64,000 nt of DNA from Bryopsis sp. KO-2023 (GCA_030272585.1 BSYQ01000004.1:620001-684000), one strand, 5' to 3'. Positions 1 through 10,907 are shown, counted from the stretch's first letter. Notes: generated from the sequence alone by a model not told the origin. Numbers and translations: made by a program.

Positions 1-1034
1 CCTCCAGAGGTCTTCCCCTCTACCATATTCATTTGGGGACCCTGAGACTTGGAGTTCCCTTGGTCTGGGTTGGCCTGTACCACCAAAGGGGTATTGCCTG
101 CTCTGTATTGAAGGCTGTAGGTTACTCCTGTTTTTCTCTTAAGACATCTTCCCCATCTATGACCTGGTACCCCACAGTGCCAACATTCTCCTAGGTTCAG
201 ATCCTTGTTCAGTAAAGGACTATAATAACCCCTGGGTCTTTGGCCTTCATAAGTTTGATTCCTTCCGCCCTTCTTTCCTGAAGCTCCCCCATTGACTTTC
301 TGTCGCCATTCCAGCAGCCTTTCCTCTGGAGCTGGGAGGGCTGTATAGATCTTGTGCATATGTCCCTCCATAACTTTCTGAACCTTGTTCATCACTTTAT
401 TCAGAAGCTTTTCTTCCCTTGAGTCTGTAGTCTGTCCAGTGTTCTTCTCTGTGTCTGAATCTGAATCAGTACTGTCTGGAGCTTTCCTTTTCTTACTCAG
501 CCCTATTCCCTCAACTGCCTTTGCAGCCGTCACCACTTCCTCAAAGTTCTGATGCTGGAGTGGGGCTATAGCATCCCTTATCTTCGAGGGTATTCCAGCC
601 TGAAAAATGTGACGGAGAAATTCGTCGTTCAGGGCAATCGGAGTGGCGCCGTCAGTGCGTGTCGCGGTCTGAATATCAGTGATATCCTCAGCTAAGCCAC
701 GAAGGGCGTCCGCGAAATCTTCGACCGTCTCCGTAGACCGTTGGCGACGCCTTGTTAGCTCGCTCATCAAATCATCGGTGGCCCCCAGCCACCTTTTCAT
801 AAACTTCTTTTTAAAGTTCTCCCAGGTCATATCTTCTGGGAGAGCAGCCGCCCAGAGGGCTGCACCGTGAGTGAGGTTCGCTTTCGCTCTGCTCACTTTA
901 GAACGAGCAGGCCAGTTCTGAGCCGTAGCTGTTGCTTCCACGGTCTTGAACCATTCCGCTGCTGGAGGTTTCTTTCCGTCAAACTTTTCGAGCTTAGGGG
1001 CACGATACTTATCGGCAGAGGTTGCTCCAACCAT
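1..1034 (-). CDS. Gag of a Ty3/gypsy-type LTR retrotransposon, partial (runs off the left edge)
   Basis: Read on the minus strand from ATG at 1034, the frame stays open for about 344 codons to the window edge. The N-terminal part has the Retrotrans_gag pattern: FDGKKPPAAEWFKTVE near residues 14-29, then an acidic/aromatic block with ALWAAALPEDMTWENFKKKF and KRWLG around residues 63-88. A zinc knuckle CX2CX4HX4C (CWHCGVPGHRWGRC) is encoded at 144-185 and would bind retroelement RNA. Between them lies a Ser/Asp/Lys-rich linker. Gag would form the cytoplasmic particle; the pol genes should lie to the left, outside the window. The frame has no stop, so the copy may be young. Family assignment rests on the capsid-like domain plus knuckle; no RT is visible to confirm it. 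Confidence 0.85.
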   Translation of the reverse strand, partial: MVGATSADKYRAPKLEKFDGKKPPAAEWFKTVEATATAQNWPARSKVSRAKANLTHGAALWAAALPEDMTWENFKKKFMKRWLGATDDLMSELTRRRQRSTETVEDFADALRGLAEDITDIQTATRTDGATPIALNDEFLRHIFQAGIPSKIRDAIAPLQHQNFEEVVTAAKAVEGIGLSKKRKAPDSTDSDSDTEKNTGQTTDSREEKLLNKVMNKVQKVMEGHMHKIYTALPAPEERLLEWRQKVNGGASGKKGGRNQTYEGQRPRGYYSPLLNKDLNLGECWHCGVPGHRWGRCLKRKTGVTYSLQYRAGNTPLVVQANPDQGNSKSQGPQMNMVEGKTSG

Positions 1035-2330
1035 TGTTCCTACAGTGTGTTACACTTGTGTTAATTTCTGGAGCGCTTTCTCTTTTACGAGAGGTGATCA
1101 CCAGAGTAAACAGTGTTGCACAGAACTTGTGTTGTAATGTTAGTGGGCCCATATTCCTAACATGTCCGAAGCTCGCAACGCTCCGAAACCAGAAAACGCA
1201 TTCGGCACAACTACTAATTCTTCATTCGAGCCGCGACTGAAGATAGAGTCGTACTGAACTACCGCAGAGTCTGTCTACGGCAACAGAGTCGGACTACGCC
1301 GACATTGAATGTCCTATCCAAAAACTTGGTATCCAAACTGCGACGCACTGAAACTACCGTCACCCAAGAAGTCGGCTAAGACCAGTCGCGCTAACAATCA
1401 TCACCATTCGAGAGTCACAGTCTCGACTCCCCATAACGACGAAAAAACCTAAGACCAGGCACCTAAACGCAACACGAGTCAAAGTCGACGGAGACACCCG
1501 CTAAGAGGGCCTTGCTCCCGAGAGTGAGACAGAAAGTGGAGTCCCCTGGAGGATGGTCGCTAAGAAACCATGGCCTAAGGGGACTCTAGAAACTGAGCTG
1601 GAGAAGAGAGAAACACAAAACGCAAACACCAAAAGCGAAAGGAGACACTCAGAGGAGAGGTCGGCTCCTCTGAGTGGAGAAAAACCTCCTAAGAGAAGGG
1701 CAGCACCTTCCCTTACTATTCTGACTTCACTCCTATTTCCCTCTAGAATCAAAGTCTGATCAGAAACAATCTTATTTTGAATAAGGACACTCAGAGACAC
1801 AAGAATAATAGCAAGAGAATATTTTTACAGAAAAAGAAGGGATGGTGTATCCCATTTCAAAAGCGTACTTCAGAAAACCTTGGATGATGCTATCTTTGGC
1901 CAGAAGTACCTCGTCCGGTCGGGATTCCCGTTTAAGGTAAGTCGCGAAGCTTTCCTTAAGTCCGTCACGATAAGAGAGTCCTCCTATAGATAGATGTCCG
2001 AAGTAAGAAGTAAACGAGGTATTCACCGAGTTCTGTCTGTTCTTAATCAGAATTCTGTGGGATATTTATACTCGCGGCCGGTTCTAGCGCTAGCGCATGT
2101 GTGCTGGCCGCGAGTTCGGCGTCACGACAGGGGTCGACTAGCGACCCGACTGCCAGTCGTGCGTATCGCCTAAGAGATCGTTTTTCGTAGTGAGTTGTAT
2201 CCGTTTCGCTGGAATCCATAGTGTTTTCGCTGGCTCCTTGTGTTCCCAGCCGCACGTTTCGTAGAAGTCATACCTCGGATGTCATAAAACGACAGTGCCG
2301 GCAGTAAGACTCCTAGTACTCTGCGCTAGC
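1035..2330 (-). mobile_element. 5' leader and probable 5' LTR of the gypsy-type element
   Basis: This GC- and CpG-richer stretch lies upstream of Gag on the minus strand and has no coding capacity I trust. A TATA box (TATAAATA on the minus strand) at 2063-2070 points towards gag, as expected for the U3/R boundary of an LTR, which would put transcription start near 2035. The exact LTR ends are not resolved: only one end of the element is present, so the second LTR and target-site duplication cannot be compared. Host-like sequence starts by about 2500. Confidence 0.5.
2063..2070 (-). promoter_or_regulatory. TATA box of the retrotransposon LTR
   Basis: TATAAATA on the minus strand, about 1 kb upstream of the gag start codon and pointing towards it, inside the presumed LTR. 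Confidence 0.5.
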
Positions 2331-2569
2331 CATGGGTTGGCGTGCCAGCTATTCGATATCTTCCAGCGTATCAATATACAACTTTCCTACGTCATCGACC
2401 TTGTCAGGAATTGAACCCGACATACGAACCACCAGGTCTCACATAGAGCAGCGTAAAATACGACTGTTTATCAGTGTGAGTTGGCAATTCCATTCTTCCG
2501 AATTATCATCGGAATAATCATTACATCTGGTGGCAGTACATCTGCCATGTTCTTTCTAGCTCCGTCACA

Positions 2570-3270
2570 GGGCGCTTGGTGTTGGGATGCGACTCGGAGG
2601 AACGAAGCGTCGTGTCCACGTGGGGCTTGCTTTCCCACAAATGCACGGGCCCTCAGCCACGCTCCACAAAAAAATCGATCCGACGATTGCTTCCATCCAA
2701 TACAGCTTTCTTGAGAGAATTTGTCAGCAATGATGAAGGCCGCAACCGTTGTTCTGCTTATCGGCCTGGTCGTGGTCGCAGCCAATGCTGCTCCTGACGG
2801 TGCGTCTCAGACTTCTGGTCGGCTCGCTCGCCGCGCGCTCAATTTCTGGTCATCGCTTGAACACGCAGTTGGAGCTTGATTGGCGCGCCCGCCTGGGTTT
2901 TCTCATCGAATGCAGATTTTGCCGTGACACACCCGAGCCGTGACTTGCTTGGCGGCGGAGGAGGAGGCTGCGTGCCTTGAACAACTTCTGGATACCAACG
3001 TTTTACACTGGTGGGATACCTTCAGGACTTTGTTGCTTGAAAGCATTTTTTTTTCATAATTGGTGCTTGGAAGGGGGTTGTGCTGCAAGTAGAAAAGAAA
3101 TTGCAGGTGAATCCCATGTTGATGTCATGCAATTTTCAGGCAGGCATGTGCCTGTAAATTAGTCATAATCCTCACACCCAATATCATCCCTTTGCTTAGT
3201 AGATGGGCTAGGCGGGGCTTTTAGCCTGGATGTTTGGAAAAATGAAAATGGAGAGTTCTGGTTCAAAGGT
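2570..3270 (+). repeat. Segmental duplication, left copy (partner 30265-30965)
   Basis: About 700 bp repeated almost base for base at 30265-30965 in the same orientation (for example both hold the exon-1 signal peptide and the same CT/GC-rich flanks; one visible change is agcttg/aggttg near 2873). The partner is directly joined to sequence equal to 3656 onwards, so bases 3271-3658 are missing there. The near identity implies a recent event. Confidence 0.9.
2730..2799 (+). CDS. Signal-peptide exon of a secreted glycine-rich-protein-like gene (GRP3a), rest degenerate
   Basis: ATG at 2730 opens a 23-residue hydrophobic signal peptide (MMKAATVVLLIGLVVVAANA then APD) ending in a phase-1 donor G|GTGCG. 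The exon is 70 nt, exactly the length and phase of exon 1 of the glycine-rich gene at 27882, with clear similarity (both contain LLxGLVVxAAxA). Downstream, at about 2949-2980, a short GGN run (six glycines, then CVP and a stop in one frame) may be the shrunken remnant of a poly-glycine exon; alternatively a phase-compatible exon starting at 2939 reads an acidic AAEEEAACLEQLLDT peptide. No full gene can be assembled, so this is a gene fragment or a very short secreted peptide. Confidence 0.55.
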
Positions 3271-3449
3271 CATCGGGTTCTTTGACAAGTTTTGTTGCAG
3301 CTTTACAGAATACAGAATATTTAAATTTCAACCTGGATGCAAAGTAGCAGCAAATAATGAACAAAAATAAGATTGAACCAAGGGAACCAATCATATTGTA
3401 CCACTGCCTTTTTTTTTTTCATCATCCAATAAGTCTTTTAATCCTTTGG

Positions 3450-4983
3450 CACCCAGACTCGACTGGCGTTGCACTGGGGTGGCATTCTCCAGACCTGGGC
3501 AAGGTACACTATGACCCATCAATCATGGGTAAAATCCTAGCCCGGGGAACCCCAGGTTGCCGTAGGGAAGCCCTCCAATGGTTGACCGCAGCTGCAGCAG
3601 AAAACAATGCCAACATGAAGAGAAGCTCTACCACAGTTGCGATGGTCAAGAGCCTGGTGGAAATCCTTCACAGGGAGGACTTGGAGTTCAGGTGCCGAGC
3701 AGCCAGATTCCTGTTCACTATTATGTGCTCGAACAAAACTCGGCGCCAAGTAGCGAGCAGTGGAGGGGTATTCCCCCGGTCCAGCTTCTGAAATCAGAGG
3801 ACCAAGGGAGGGAAACTGCGGTAGGTGCTCTCGTCCAGCTTTCTGAGGAGAAGTCTGTTGCTGGTGTTGTTATCTCCCAAGGGGCCACGGTTGCTTTGGC
3901 CGCTTTTTTTTTGCTCATCCAGTTTTGCGATGTGTTAGGAGTGTCTTTTAGATTCCAGCTTGGGTTACCAATTGAAAATTTGATTGCATTTTGGTAAAGC
4001 CTAAATCGTTTCGATTTTCCTATTTTCTCCATCAATTTTCCCATCAAAGATTTGAGTGCATGCCCCAGGTCAGCTTCAAACGGATGGACTCTGTAGTTCG
4101 TATGCTTCCCTATGTATCGCTGGAGGGTAAAAATTGCATAGCCGACATCGTGGGGGATTTGGTGACGAATCAAGCAAAGGCCCAGCTTGTGCTGAATTCC
4201 CAGACCCATGAGTATCTCCTGAAGTTGCTGGATTCGGCATCACATGGGCCAGCAGTTCGAGCTTTGACAAGCATTGCAGTCCACTCCTCAAGCCTGCGGG
4301 GGATCTTGGCTAGTGATTCGAATTTGCGTAAAATCATTCCCAAATTGGCAGTATTGGAGCTGAGCGACATCGCAGATGCTGCTCGATACATAGGCGTAGT
4401 CGTTCGTGAGGTTGGTCAGCCTAACTCGTTCTCACAGACAGTGCTGCAGACACCCATGAGCAGGTCTGCATACAACGCTGCTGGTCAAAGCCATGGGTTG
4501 CTCCTGCTTAGAATCATGCATATACCAGCTAGCTAGGAATGGATCAGTTTCCTGCCTGGTCCCTGAGGTCATCGTTAGTTTCACTTATTTGGGTTGTCTG
4601 TCTTTCCCAGAACGTCGCTCACCAAAATTGAGTTGCACAATGTGGAGGGATTCCTCCTCTCGTTCAGCACTTGTCTTGGCCCCATGCAAAATGCAAGGCT
4701 ATGGCAGCCCTTGCGCTTGCCGAATTGGTGGAAAAAAACGCATCGACTCAACAGGCAGTTGTCAGGGAGGGTGCTATTCCGCATCTTGTATTGCAGCTTG
4801 ATGATGAGGTAACAAAATAACAAAATCAGGCCTCATCAAATCTACAGGTGGTCCACTCTGGACAGTCTAGCGGCAGGGAGAGGCTGTCATACCCCCCCTC
4901 CCCCCCTTCCCGATGCATCGATCATATGAATCAACCATTTCAAACGCACTAAAATAATGTCAAGTGTGGATGGACGGTCTTTT

Positions 4984-5015
<32 letters not shown>

Positions 5016-5640
5016 GCAGATTAGAAGATGACCAGCCTTGTTGAAGGCATGTGCGTCTTTTTTTTCTGATTTTTAATGTCGTGGTGTCTTGCTGAAATGG
5101 GATTGGGTGTGTGTGGTAAGGACAATGAATGCAGGAAAGAGGCGGCTCATGCACTTGCAAACCTCACATTCCGAAATGGCAATTTGTGGGGTGGAACAGA
5201 GGATGATTTTCAAGGCAGGGGGCATTCCACCTCTGGTCAATCTAGCCAGATCCAGACAGCCAAACGCACAGAAGCATGCCGTTCGTGCTCTCGCCAACCT
5301 TTCACGCTAGGCTGATCATGTTCCTGACATAGTCAGCGAAGGTGGCATTCCTATCCTTGTGAATCTCCTCAGCTCTATTGGGAACAGCAGAGCGCAAGTG
5401 GTGGGGGCCTTGGCGAACATCGCATGTAATGCTCAAAGTAGCCGTTGAAGCAGGGGGAATCTGGCCCTTGCTGAATTTGTTGAGCAGGGAAGGGGATGCT
5501 TGCCAAATTGAATCGATTCGGATGATAAACAATATGGCAACTTTTTCTCCAGCCGGGAAAAAAGCGCTCGTTGATTCTGGGGCATTGACTTGTCTGGCCG
5601 TCTTGCTGAAAGAAGGCAACAAGGCAGGTCATATTTTTTT
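3450..5640 (+). pseudogene. Armadillo-repeat protein, decayed
   Basis: At least six armadillo-like helices are recognisable in scattered frames: RCRAARFLFTIMCSNKTRRQ at about 3690-3750, KAMAALALAELVEKNAS with REGAIPHLVLQLDDE at 4690-4808, KEAAHALANLTFRNGN at 5135-5183, AGGIPPLVNLARSRQPNAQK then AVRALANLSR at 5215-5310, SEGGIPILVNLL at 5336-5372 and AGGIWPLLNLLSREGDACQ at 5448-5503. They resemble ARM proteins of the Vac8/plant ARO type. The gene is broken. Near 3775 one T is missing relative to the copy at 31085, a TAG stop interrupts the repeat at 5308-5310, and further frame changes occur near 5185 and 5430. A pseudogene is the best call; heavy use of undetected introns could explain some but not all breaks. 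Confidence 0.7.
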
Positions 5641-5839
5641 TTTCTCTTTCGCTTTGGGAGAATTAATTTTTTTTAGGGTAGTCATTGGGGGTGTGCTACG
5701 ATTTCTTACATGCAATGTATTGAAAGTAACAGTGCTTTTTCTTTTATTTTCTTTCCTTTTTTGCTTCTTGTACTTTATTGTTAGTAACCCCCCTGAGAAG
5801 AAGACAAACTTGCCTTTGATCCAATTTTGATTTTTTTGT

Positions 5840-7500
5840 GCTTTTTCCTCACTGGGGTTTTGGTCGATATAATCCTTGCAAAGGTAATATGCTGGCTGGA
5901 AAAAATATATGTTCTGGGGGGGTGAGTATTCCAGGTGTTGGTGGGTGGTTGGTCAAAAGACCAAGCGGACAGGATGCACTTTATTTCTTTCCGGAAAATG
6001 ATCAAGTTCAACAACTGGTTGGTTGATGGGAACAGTTTTTGGAAGATATGGAATTTAATGAGAGATTGTGATGTATATGCTGGGAGGGTGAATGGTAAGG
6101 TGTGGGATCAATCAATCCACAACCTGGTTTTTCTGCAAGAAAACCAAAAGAATTCATGTCTTTTCATTGAAAAGACCCAAAGATCCAATCAATTTTGCAA
6201 GACAAAAAGCAACCCTCCGAACCCTTCGTGGGATTTGGGCGTGTTTAATATGCTTCCACCTATGATAATGGCTACCCTCCAACTTTGCCATCAAGCATTG
6301 TTGCATGTAGAGAGCTAATAAGTAATACCTTATATATATAAGTAAAACCAACCTCAGATGCAGTGACTGACAAGTTGAAAGAACGAACCAGCAATGCGAA
6401 ATAATCATGTCAAGACGTTGTCCATATGGTTCGTTTGAACGCAGACTGGTCCAATGCTCTGCAAAGCCCGGAATGAGAAACCAGCCACCACTAAATACTG
6501 GGAAATACTGGGTGCCGACAATCGAGTCTTGGGAACTCTCATAGGATGTCTTCATCACCTTCACGAAGAATCTGATTTGTTGGGAATGTTCACATTTGAT
6601 TTTTACTGATCCTTGTAATAGGAGAATATCTCTCCTACACAATGTAATTGATGTTTGTTTGTTTGTTTGTTGGGAATGCTACCTCTGCATTTGGATCGAG
6701 GTAATGGGGACGATGCAAATGAAGTGTTTTTGATGGTTTATGTTTTTTTCACATTAGACTCGCGCAGTTGTAGTCAGGTACGATTGTCTCTTCGTCAATT
6801 TAACAGACCCTTGACGACGAGATGGTTTTTCATCTAAAAAAAAAACTGGCAAAGAATCGATGGAGTCGAATGAAAAGAGTCGTGTTTGATGTGAAAGGAC
6901 ATCTTTTTTATGGATGAACAGTATCGCTTAATAGAGAGCACACTCATTACATTGTTTCAGTTTAGTTGTTTTTCATAAGGCCCAGAGGGCATCTCAACAT
7001 TGCAAACAGAAGAGGCCATGTTAGGTCAACACTATTCATGCAAGCTCAAAAGGGAACCAAGTGAAGAGAGAAAAACCCCAAACAGAGTGATGGTACCACA
7101 ACCAAAACCATACCCGAAAGATTAATTAACAAAATTCAATTGATTACAAATGATTCCTAATGTAGTAATGTTCACAACACCATTTTTAGGAGATAGTCAA
7201 GCAGACAGACCCACTAGTGGTACTGCTGTTCTGTGGGACGAAAGCTTGGCAAAGGGATCAAATATCTAGCAAAATTTGTTTGAGATCTTGCCTACCGAGG
7301 AAAAAAGGATAAAACCCTATTGGAAACATCCAACCACAAACTCAATCACACGAAACGAACACCCCTCTCGTTCTTCTGAAGAAGATTCATGAACAAGGCG
7401 TTCAGAACCAGCAAGGGTAACCTACAATATCGCCAAGCACAAACACCACGTCACTACGACAGTTAATTTCCACAACCGATTTCGACAATCAGGAAAAAAT
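5840..7500. other. Intergenic, no gene recognised
   Basis: AT-rich sequence with homopolymer runs and short unconvincing reading frames on both strands. No domain, RNA gene or repeat family was recognised here. Confidence 0.5.
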
Positions 7501-7570
7501 ATTTATTTACTGTCGACAGAACAATGATTTACTACCAACAGGTAACATTTCAACATACATAGACAAGGAA

Positions 7571-8089
7571 TCAGCGGCCACCGCCACCTCCTCCACCGCC
7601 TCCGCCACCACCACCTCCTCCGCCTCCTCCTCCGCCGCCGCCACCACCACCGCCACCACCACCGCCACCACCACCACCATAGCAGCCTCGATGGCACTTG
7701 CACCTGCAAGACCACTTGTCCCAATATGCGTAATGGCAGCACTGATACTTCTTCCAACCACAATCTGCAAAAAATCCACACAGAGCTCGTGTCAAACAAA
7801 GCTCCCACAAAAGAGATCATTGCAACACAAAAGCGCGGCGCCAATAGCATCTACAATTTGCCTTTACACTTACTTCTCGGCCGACAACCAGCCAGCTGCC
7901 GTCCAGAAGACAAAGAAGGCTCGACGTCTGCATCGCACAACCAGATACCACGCGAATTAGGCTAAGGAGCAAGAACCAGATTCATTCCTGCAACCAGAAT
8001 CAAGCGTCGGCAACATGCAACCAACCTGCTTCAGCCATAGCAGCAGCGGCTACGAGGCCGACCAACAAGATCGCAGCAAAGGTACGCAT
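7571..8089 (-). CDS. Secreted cysteine-rich / poly-glycine protein (GRP1)
   Basis: Three exons on the minus strand: 8089-8026, 7927-7874 and 7764-7571. All junctions are GT..AG and phase 1, giving a 103-residue protein. Exon 1 is a signal peptide (MRTFAAILLVGLVAAAAMAEA). Exon 2 is a short linker starting DVEPSLSSG and ending GCRPR. Exon 3 encodes a compact cysteine cluster (NCGWKKYQCCHYAY, then SCRCKCHRGCY; eight Cys in total with exon 2) followed by an uninterrupted tail of over 30 glycines and a final Arg. The start is fixed by the signal peptide, which matches those at 2730 and 27882. Predicted to be exported and disulphide-bonded. Possible roles are a wall or matrix structural protein or an antimicrobial-type peptide; no family is recognised, so function is unknown. 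Confidence 0.8.
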
Positions 8090-8399
8090 GTTTAGATAAG
8101 ATTGCAAATGTTCTGAACGATTGTTTTGAAGGAGTTCGCTTTTTTTGGTGGAAACGGTCGCCCTTCCGCATTTTATCCCCCCCAGGCGCAACACGTGTGC
8201 TTTTCGATGCCAAAGAAGTCATATCATTACCGGCGGGACCATATAAAGTCGTGTTAGAAAGGGGGGTGTAAGAAAGCGTCGACGTCAATGTCTTTGCCGC
8301 CACGTTGCAACGTAAGATTCGCGAGGGTGGGCAGCAATAGACCCTCAGGGTGATACCAGCGTTTTCATCAGAGGCCCAAGGCACCGTCCAATGCTTCCA

Positions 8400-8490
8400 G
8401 GTCGCATCACAAGCGCGACTCTGAAGCGGGGACGGCGAGCTTGCAGGTCGCATCGCAAGCGCGACTATGAAGCGGGGCGAGCAAGCTGCG
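8400..8490. repeat. Two-copy tandem repeat upstream of GRP1
   Basis: A 46 bp unit beginning GTCGCATC is present twice with a few changes, about 300-400 bp upstream of the GRP1 start. It could be a duplicated upstream regulatory block; nothing more specific can be said. Confidence 0.5.
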
Positions 8491-8599
8491 CGAACAGAAA
8501 CGTTGTCGTTGTTCAACAACGCAGACAGAGATCTCCGGCAAGTTTAATGAGTCCCTCATGCGTAATGAGTCCGTCATGTGGCTTACTCTAAAGGAGTAG

Positions 8600-9165
8600 G
8601 GCTGGGTATTGCCCACATTGTACCCATTACGTGCCACATTTGGACACGTTTTGGGCACGTTTTAGTCGAATCTGGGTAATGTATGGGTACATGTGGTAGA
8701 AATGCCAAAAAGTACCCAATCAATACCCAAAACGTACCCATGCTTCTGCATAGTTTAGGTCAATATTGGGTACTACCCAAAACGTACCCAATACGTACCA
8801 CATGTGGGTATGCTCCGGGTATATCTGGGTAAAGTTTGGGTACCCTACAAGTAGTTTTGCCAAAAAGTACCCAATCTTTACCCAACACGTACCCATCCCT
8901 ATAATTTTTTGGGTAAACATTGGGTACTACCCAAAGCGTAACCACGACGTACCAAGCATATCTCGCTTACCATAGGCCTGTGGTATGTGTGCGGTACTTA
9001 CCCAATTCTACCCACTATTGGGCATGGATTGGGTATGTTTTGGGTACAGTTTGGGTAGTGAGGTGGGTAATTACCCAAAACGTACCCAATGCTAGGTACA
9101 GTCTGGGTATTTGATGGGTATTGTTTGGGTACTTGGGTATGCTGTGGGTACAATTTGGGTAAAAG
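8600..9165. repeat. Field of GGGTA / TACCC repeats in both orientations
   Basis: About 560 bp in which TTGGGTA, GGGTAC and their complement TACCCAA recur dozens of times at irregular spacing of roughly 8-20 bp, on both strands, often as short palindromes such as GGGTACTACCC. Variants include ACGTACCCA and TTTTGGGTA. It is not a regular tandem array with one unit length, and no gene runs through it. It could be a degenerate satellite, a foldback element or an array of protein-binding sites. Confidence 0.85.
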
Positions 9166-9696
9166 TGCCGTTACGCGAGTGTAGGGATAAATGATAATGC
9201 GATACATTGTGAGGAGGAGTGATTGGATCTAGATGGCGTTTACTTATGGAGTGCCCGGCTTTTAGGCCACATCGCATTTCACTTTCAGAAAGTCTTAAGG
9301 AGTCGGAACACTGGAATTGGGATTTCTTAACAAATCCACTGCGGGGACGGGATGTACTGGGTTCTTTTTTAGCTTTGGCAGTTGGGGGAAATTAATTCTT
9401 ACTATGTTGGAACAGCAGCATTTTTTAGGGCTTGGGTTCTTTATCTTTTGAATTTTCTTTTCTATTTCCAGATATGAGACTTTCACAATAAACCTTTTTC
9501 AATCAAGGATTTTTTTGGAAACTCCTGATAAGAATTTCAAAAAGCATGTACCGTGCGCACAACACCACGAATTTCAATTCTGGCTGGCACGAAATGGCGG
9601 CCACTTTGGTGGTCGGCTGGCCAATTCCCTGTACGATCTCGATGTCGTCCCCCAAGCAACAAGAAATGGGGCTTACTCGAGGAACGAAAGGGATAT

Positions 9697-10290
9697 AAGT
9701 ATTTGAATTGGGGAAAAGGAAATGAAGAAAAAGAAAACACAGAACGAAGGAAAAGTGGAGTGTGGACTGGACTTTTTCTTCCCTTTTTCTGAGGGGAAGG
9801 GAGATCATAATGAAAGCTTTGGTTTCGTTACGTTGAGAACTTTTAGTTTGTTGAAAATTGGAATTTGGGTGGAGGTGGGGGGTTGGAAAAACCATGTGCA
9901 ATTTCTTATCTAGATAGGGAGGCTCAACCCACAAAGGGCTCAAACGTCTCATTGGTTGTATTTTTATTTCTCAGTTGTCAAACGTGGATTGATAAAACGT
10001 ATAATTGTTCCTTCATGATATCGATTTTTTTTTCAATTTTCTTTGCCCTTTCGTTTTCTCTTTTTCTATTTTGTACAAGTGGTGGGACGGAGGCGCAGTG
10101 TAGGATACAGGTGTTCAGTGGTTGGCTGTATTTCTGTATAATTTCTTTTTTGTTTTCTCTTTTGGGATGTTTTTGTTAATGGGTTTCTTGAAAAATATTG
10201 TGTGCATGGAAACGAGTCTCTTGACCCAGTCCTCATAACAAAAAGCTTTAGAGAATTGAAGCTGCAAGTGAACCCAACTACCAATCAGCG
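9697..10290 (+). repeat. Repeat A, copy 1
   Basis: A 0.6 kb block starting near AAGTATTTGAATTGGGGAAA recurs at 37165-37770 (same orientation) and 42140-42522 (inverted), with its tail again at 42625-42805. It contains an internal TGTACAAGTGGTGGGACGG stretch shared by the two long copies. No protein family was recognised in it; it looks like intronic and flanking DNA carried along with shuffled genes. Confidence 0.8.
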
Positions 10291-10475
10291 TGGTTCAAGA
10301 CATCTTGACTCAGGCATCCCATCCTGCCATTCATAATTCATCTCTTTATCAGTGTCGATCCTTCCCCATGTCATACAATACATTGGCATATTGAACAGCT
10401 CATCGATTGAGACTTGACACAGGGGTCGTGTGCAGCCACAGCGACCTACTCCAGTGTAAATAGATTCCCAACAAT
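10288..10475. repeat. Repeat B, copy 1 (truncated)
   Basis: Matches the first part of the longer blocks at 37760-38460 and 42806-43515. On the minus strand it reads CGCTRPLCQVSIDELFNMP after a possible acceptor, a conserved but unidentified peptide. It stops near 10475 where it abuts the prohibitin-2 fragment. Confidence 0.65.
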
Positions 10476-10487
10476 CAGGCTCCGGAC

Positions 10488-10907
10488 CTGGATGATTGAA
10501 GGAAGAACTCGCTCGGCATAGTCGGTCCCCAATTGTCTGTACAGCTCCGGCAATTTTGCTTGATTGGGTCGGGTCAAAACTCTCAAACTGATGTTGACCT
10601 TCACAAAGAAAAGGAGCAAAGCAAAACAAATCTCGATAACCAGAAAACCTCTCGATGAAAAAAAGAATTTAAAAAAAGATCTATCTCGATACAGTTTCCG
10701 TCGATTAAGGTTTTGGAATTGAGATTTGCAACTCTTTATGGGGGTGTTTTTTTTTTTTTTTCTTTTGGTGGAGGTGGATTTTTCCCTCACCATTTGCAGA
10801 TCCTTGCCTCCAGATGTGCTGTTGATCAAGCCAGGCTTTGCGCGAACATCGTAGATGATGGGGCGCTTGAACCAAGGAATCAACAAGTGGGTTCCTTCGG
10901 GGTACAC
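10488..10907 (-). pseudogene. PHB2: Prohibitin-2 fragment, copy a
   Basis: Two exons on the minus strand. 10907-10791 carries the [12 protein letters not shown]...[13 protein letters not shown] and [10 protein letters not shown] core of the SPFH domain. 10598-10488 carries [18 protein letters not shown] and ERVLPSIIQ. Prohibitin-2 forms ring complexes with prohibitin-1 in the mitochondrial inner membrane. This copy is damaged: the acceptor that reads TTGCAG in the copies at 18683 and 40986 is TTGCGG here, and the invariant WFERPI is WFKRPI. The next exon is replaced by repeat B, joined 10 bases into the intron (GTCCGGAGCC). No N-terminal or coiled-coil exons are present. Confidence 0.85.

Noticed and set aside
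2408-2450. tRNA-like T-arm on the minus strand (GGTTCAATTCC loop with a 5 bp stem and possible acceptor pairing GACCT/AGGTC)
   Set aside because: Only about 42 nt; no D-arm or anticodon arm, and no A-box at the expected distance. Possibly a decayed tRNA-derived SINE, but not supportable as a tRNA.
3357-3791. 144-codon frame as a complete small protein
   Set aside because: It is an armadillo exon plus upstream intron read-through ending at a frameshift.
7503-7850. Alternative frames giving poly-tryptophan/arginine or poly-valine/alanine at the GRP1 3' exon
   Set aside because: Other frames of the same GGN array; only the poly-glycine frame joins the signal peptide and cysteine exons in phase.
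8600-9207. Tyr/Pro-rich frames such as YPQHTQVPKQYPSNTQ across the GGGTA field
   Set aside because: Produced by the repeat in all six frames equally; not a gene.
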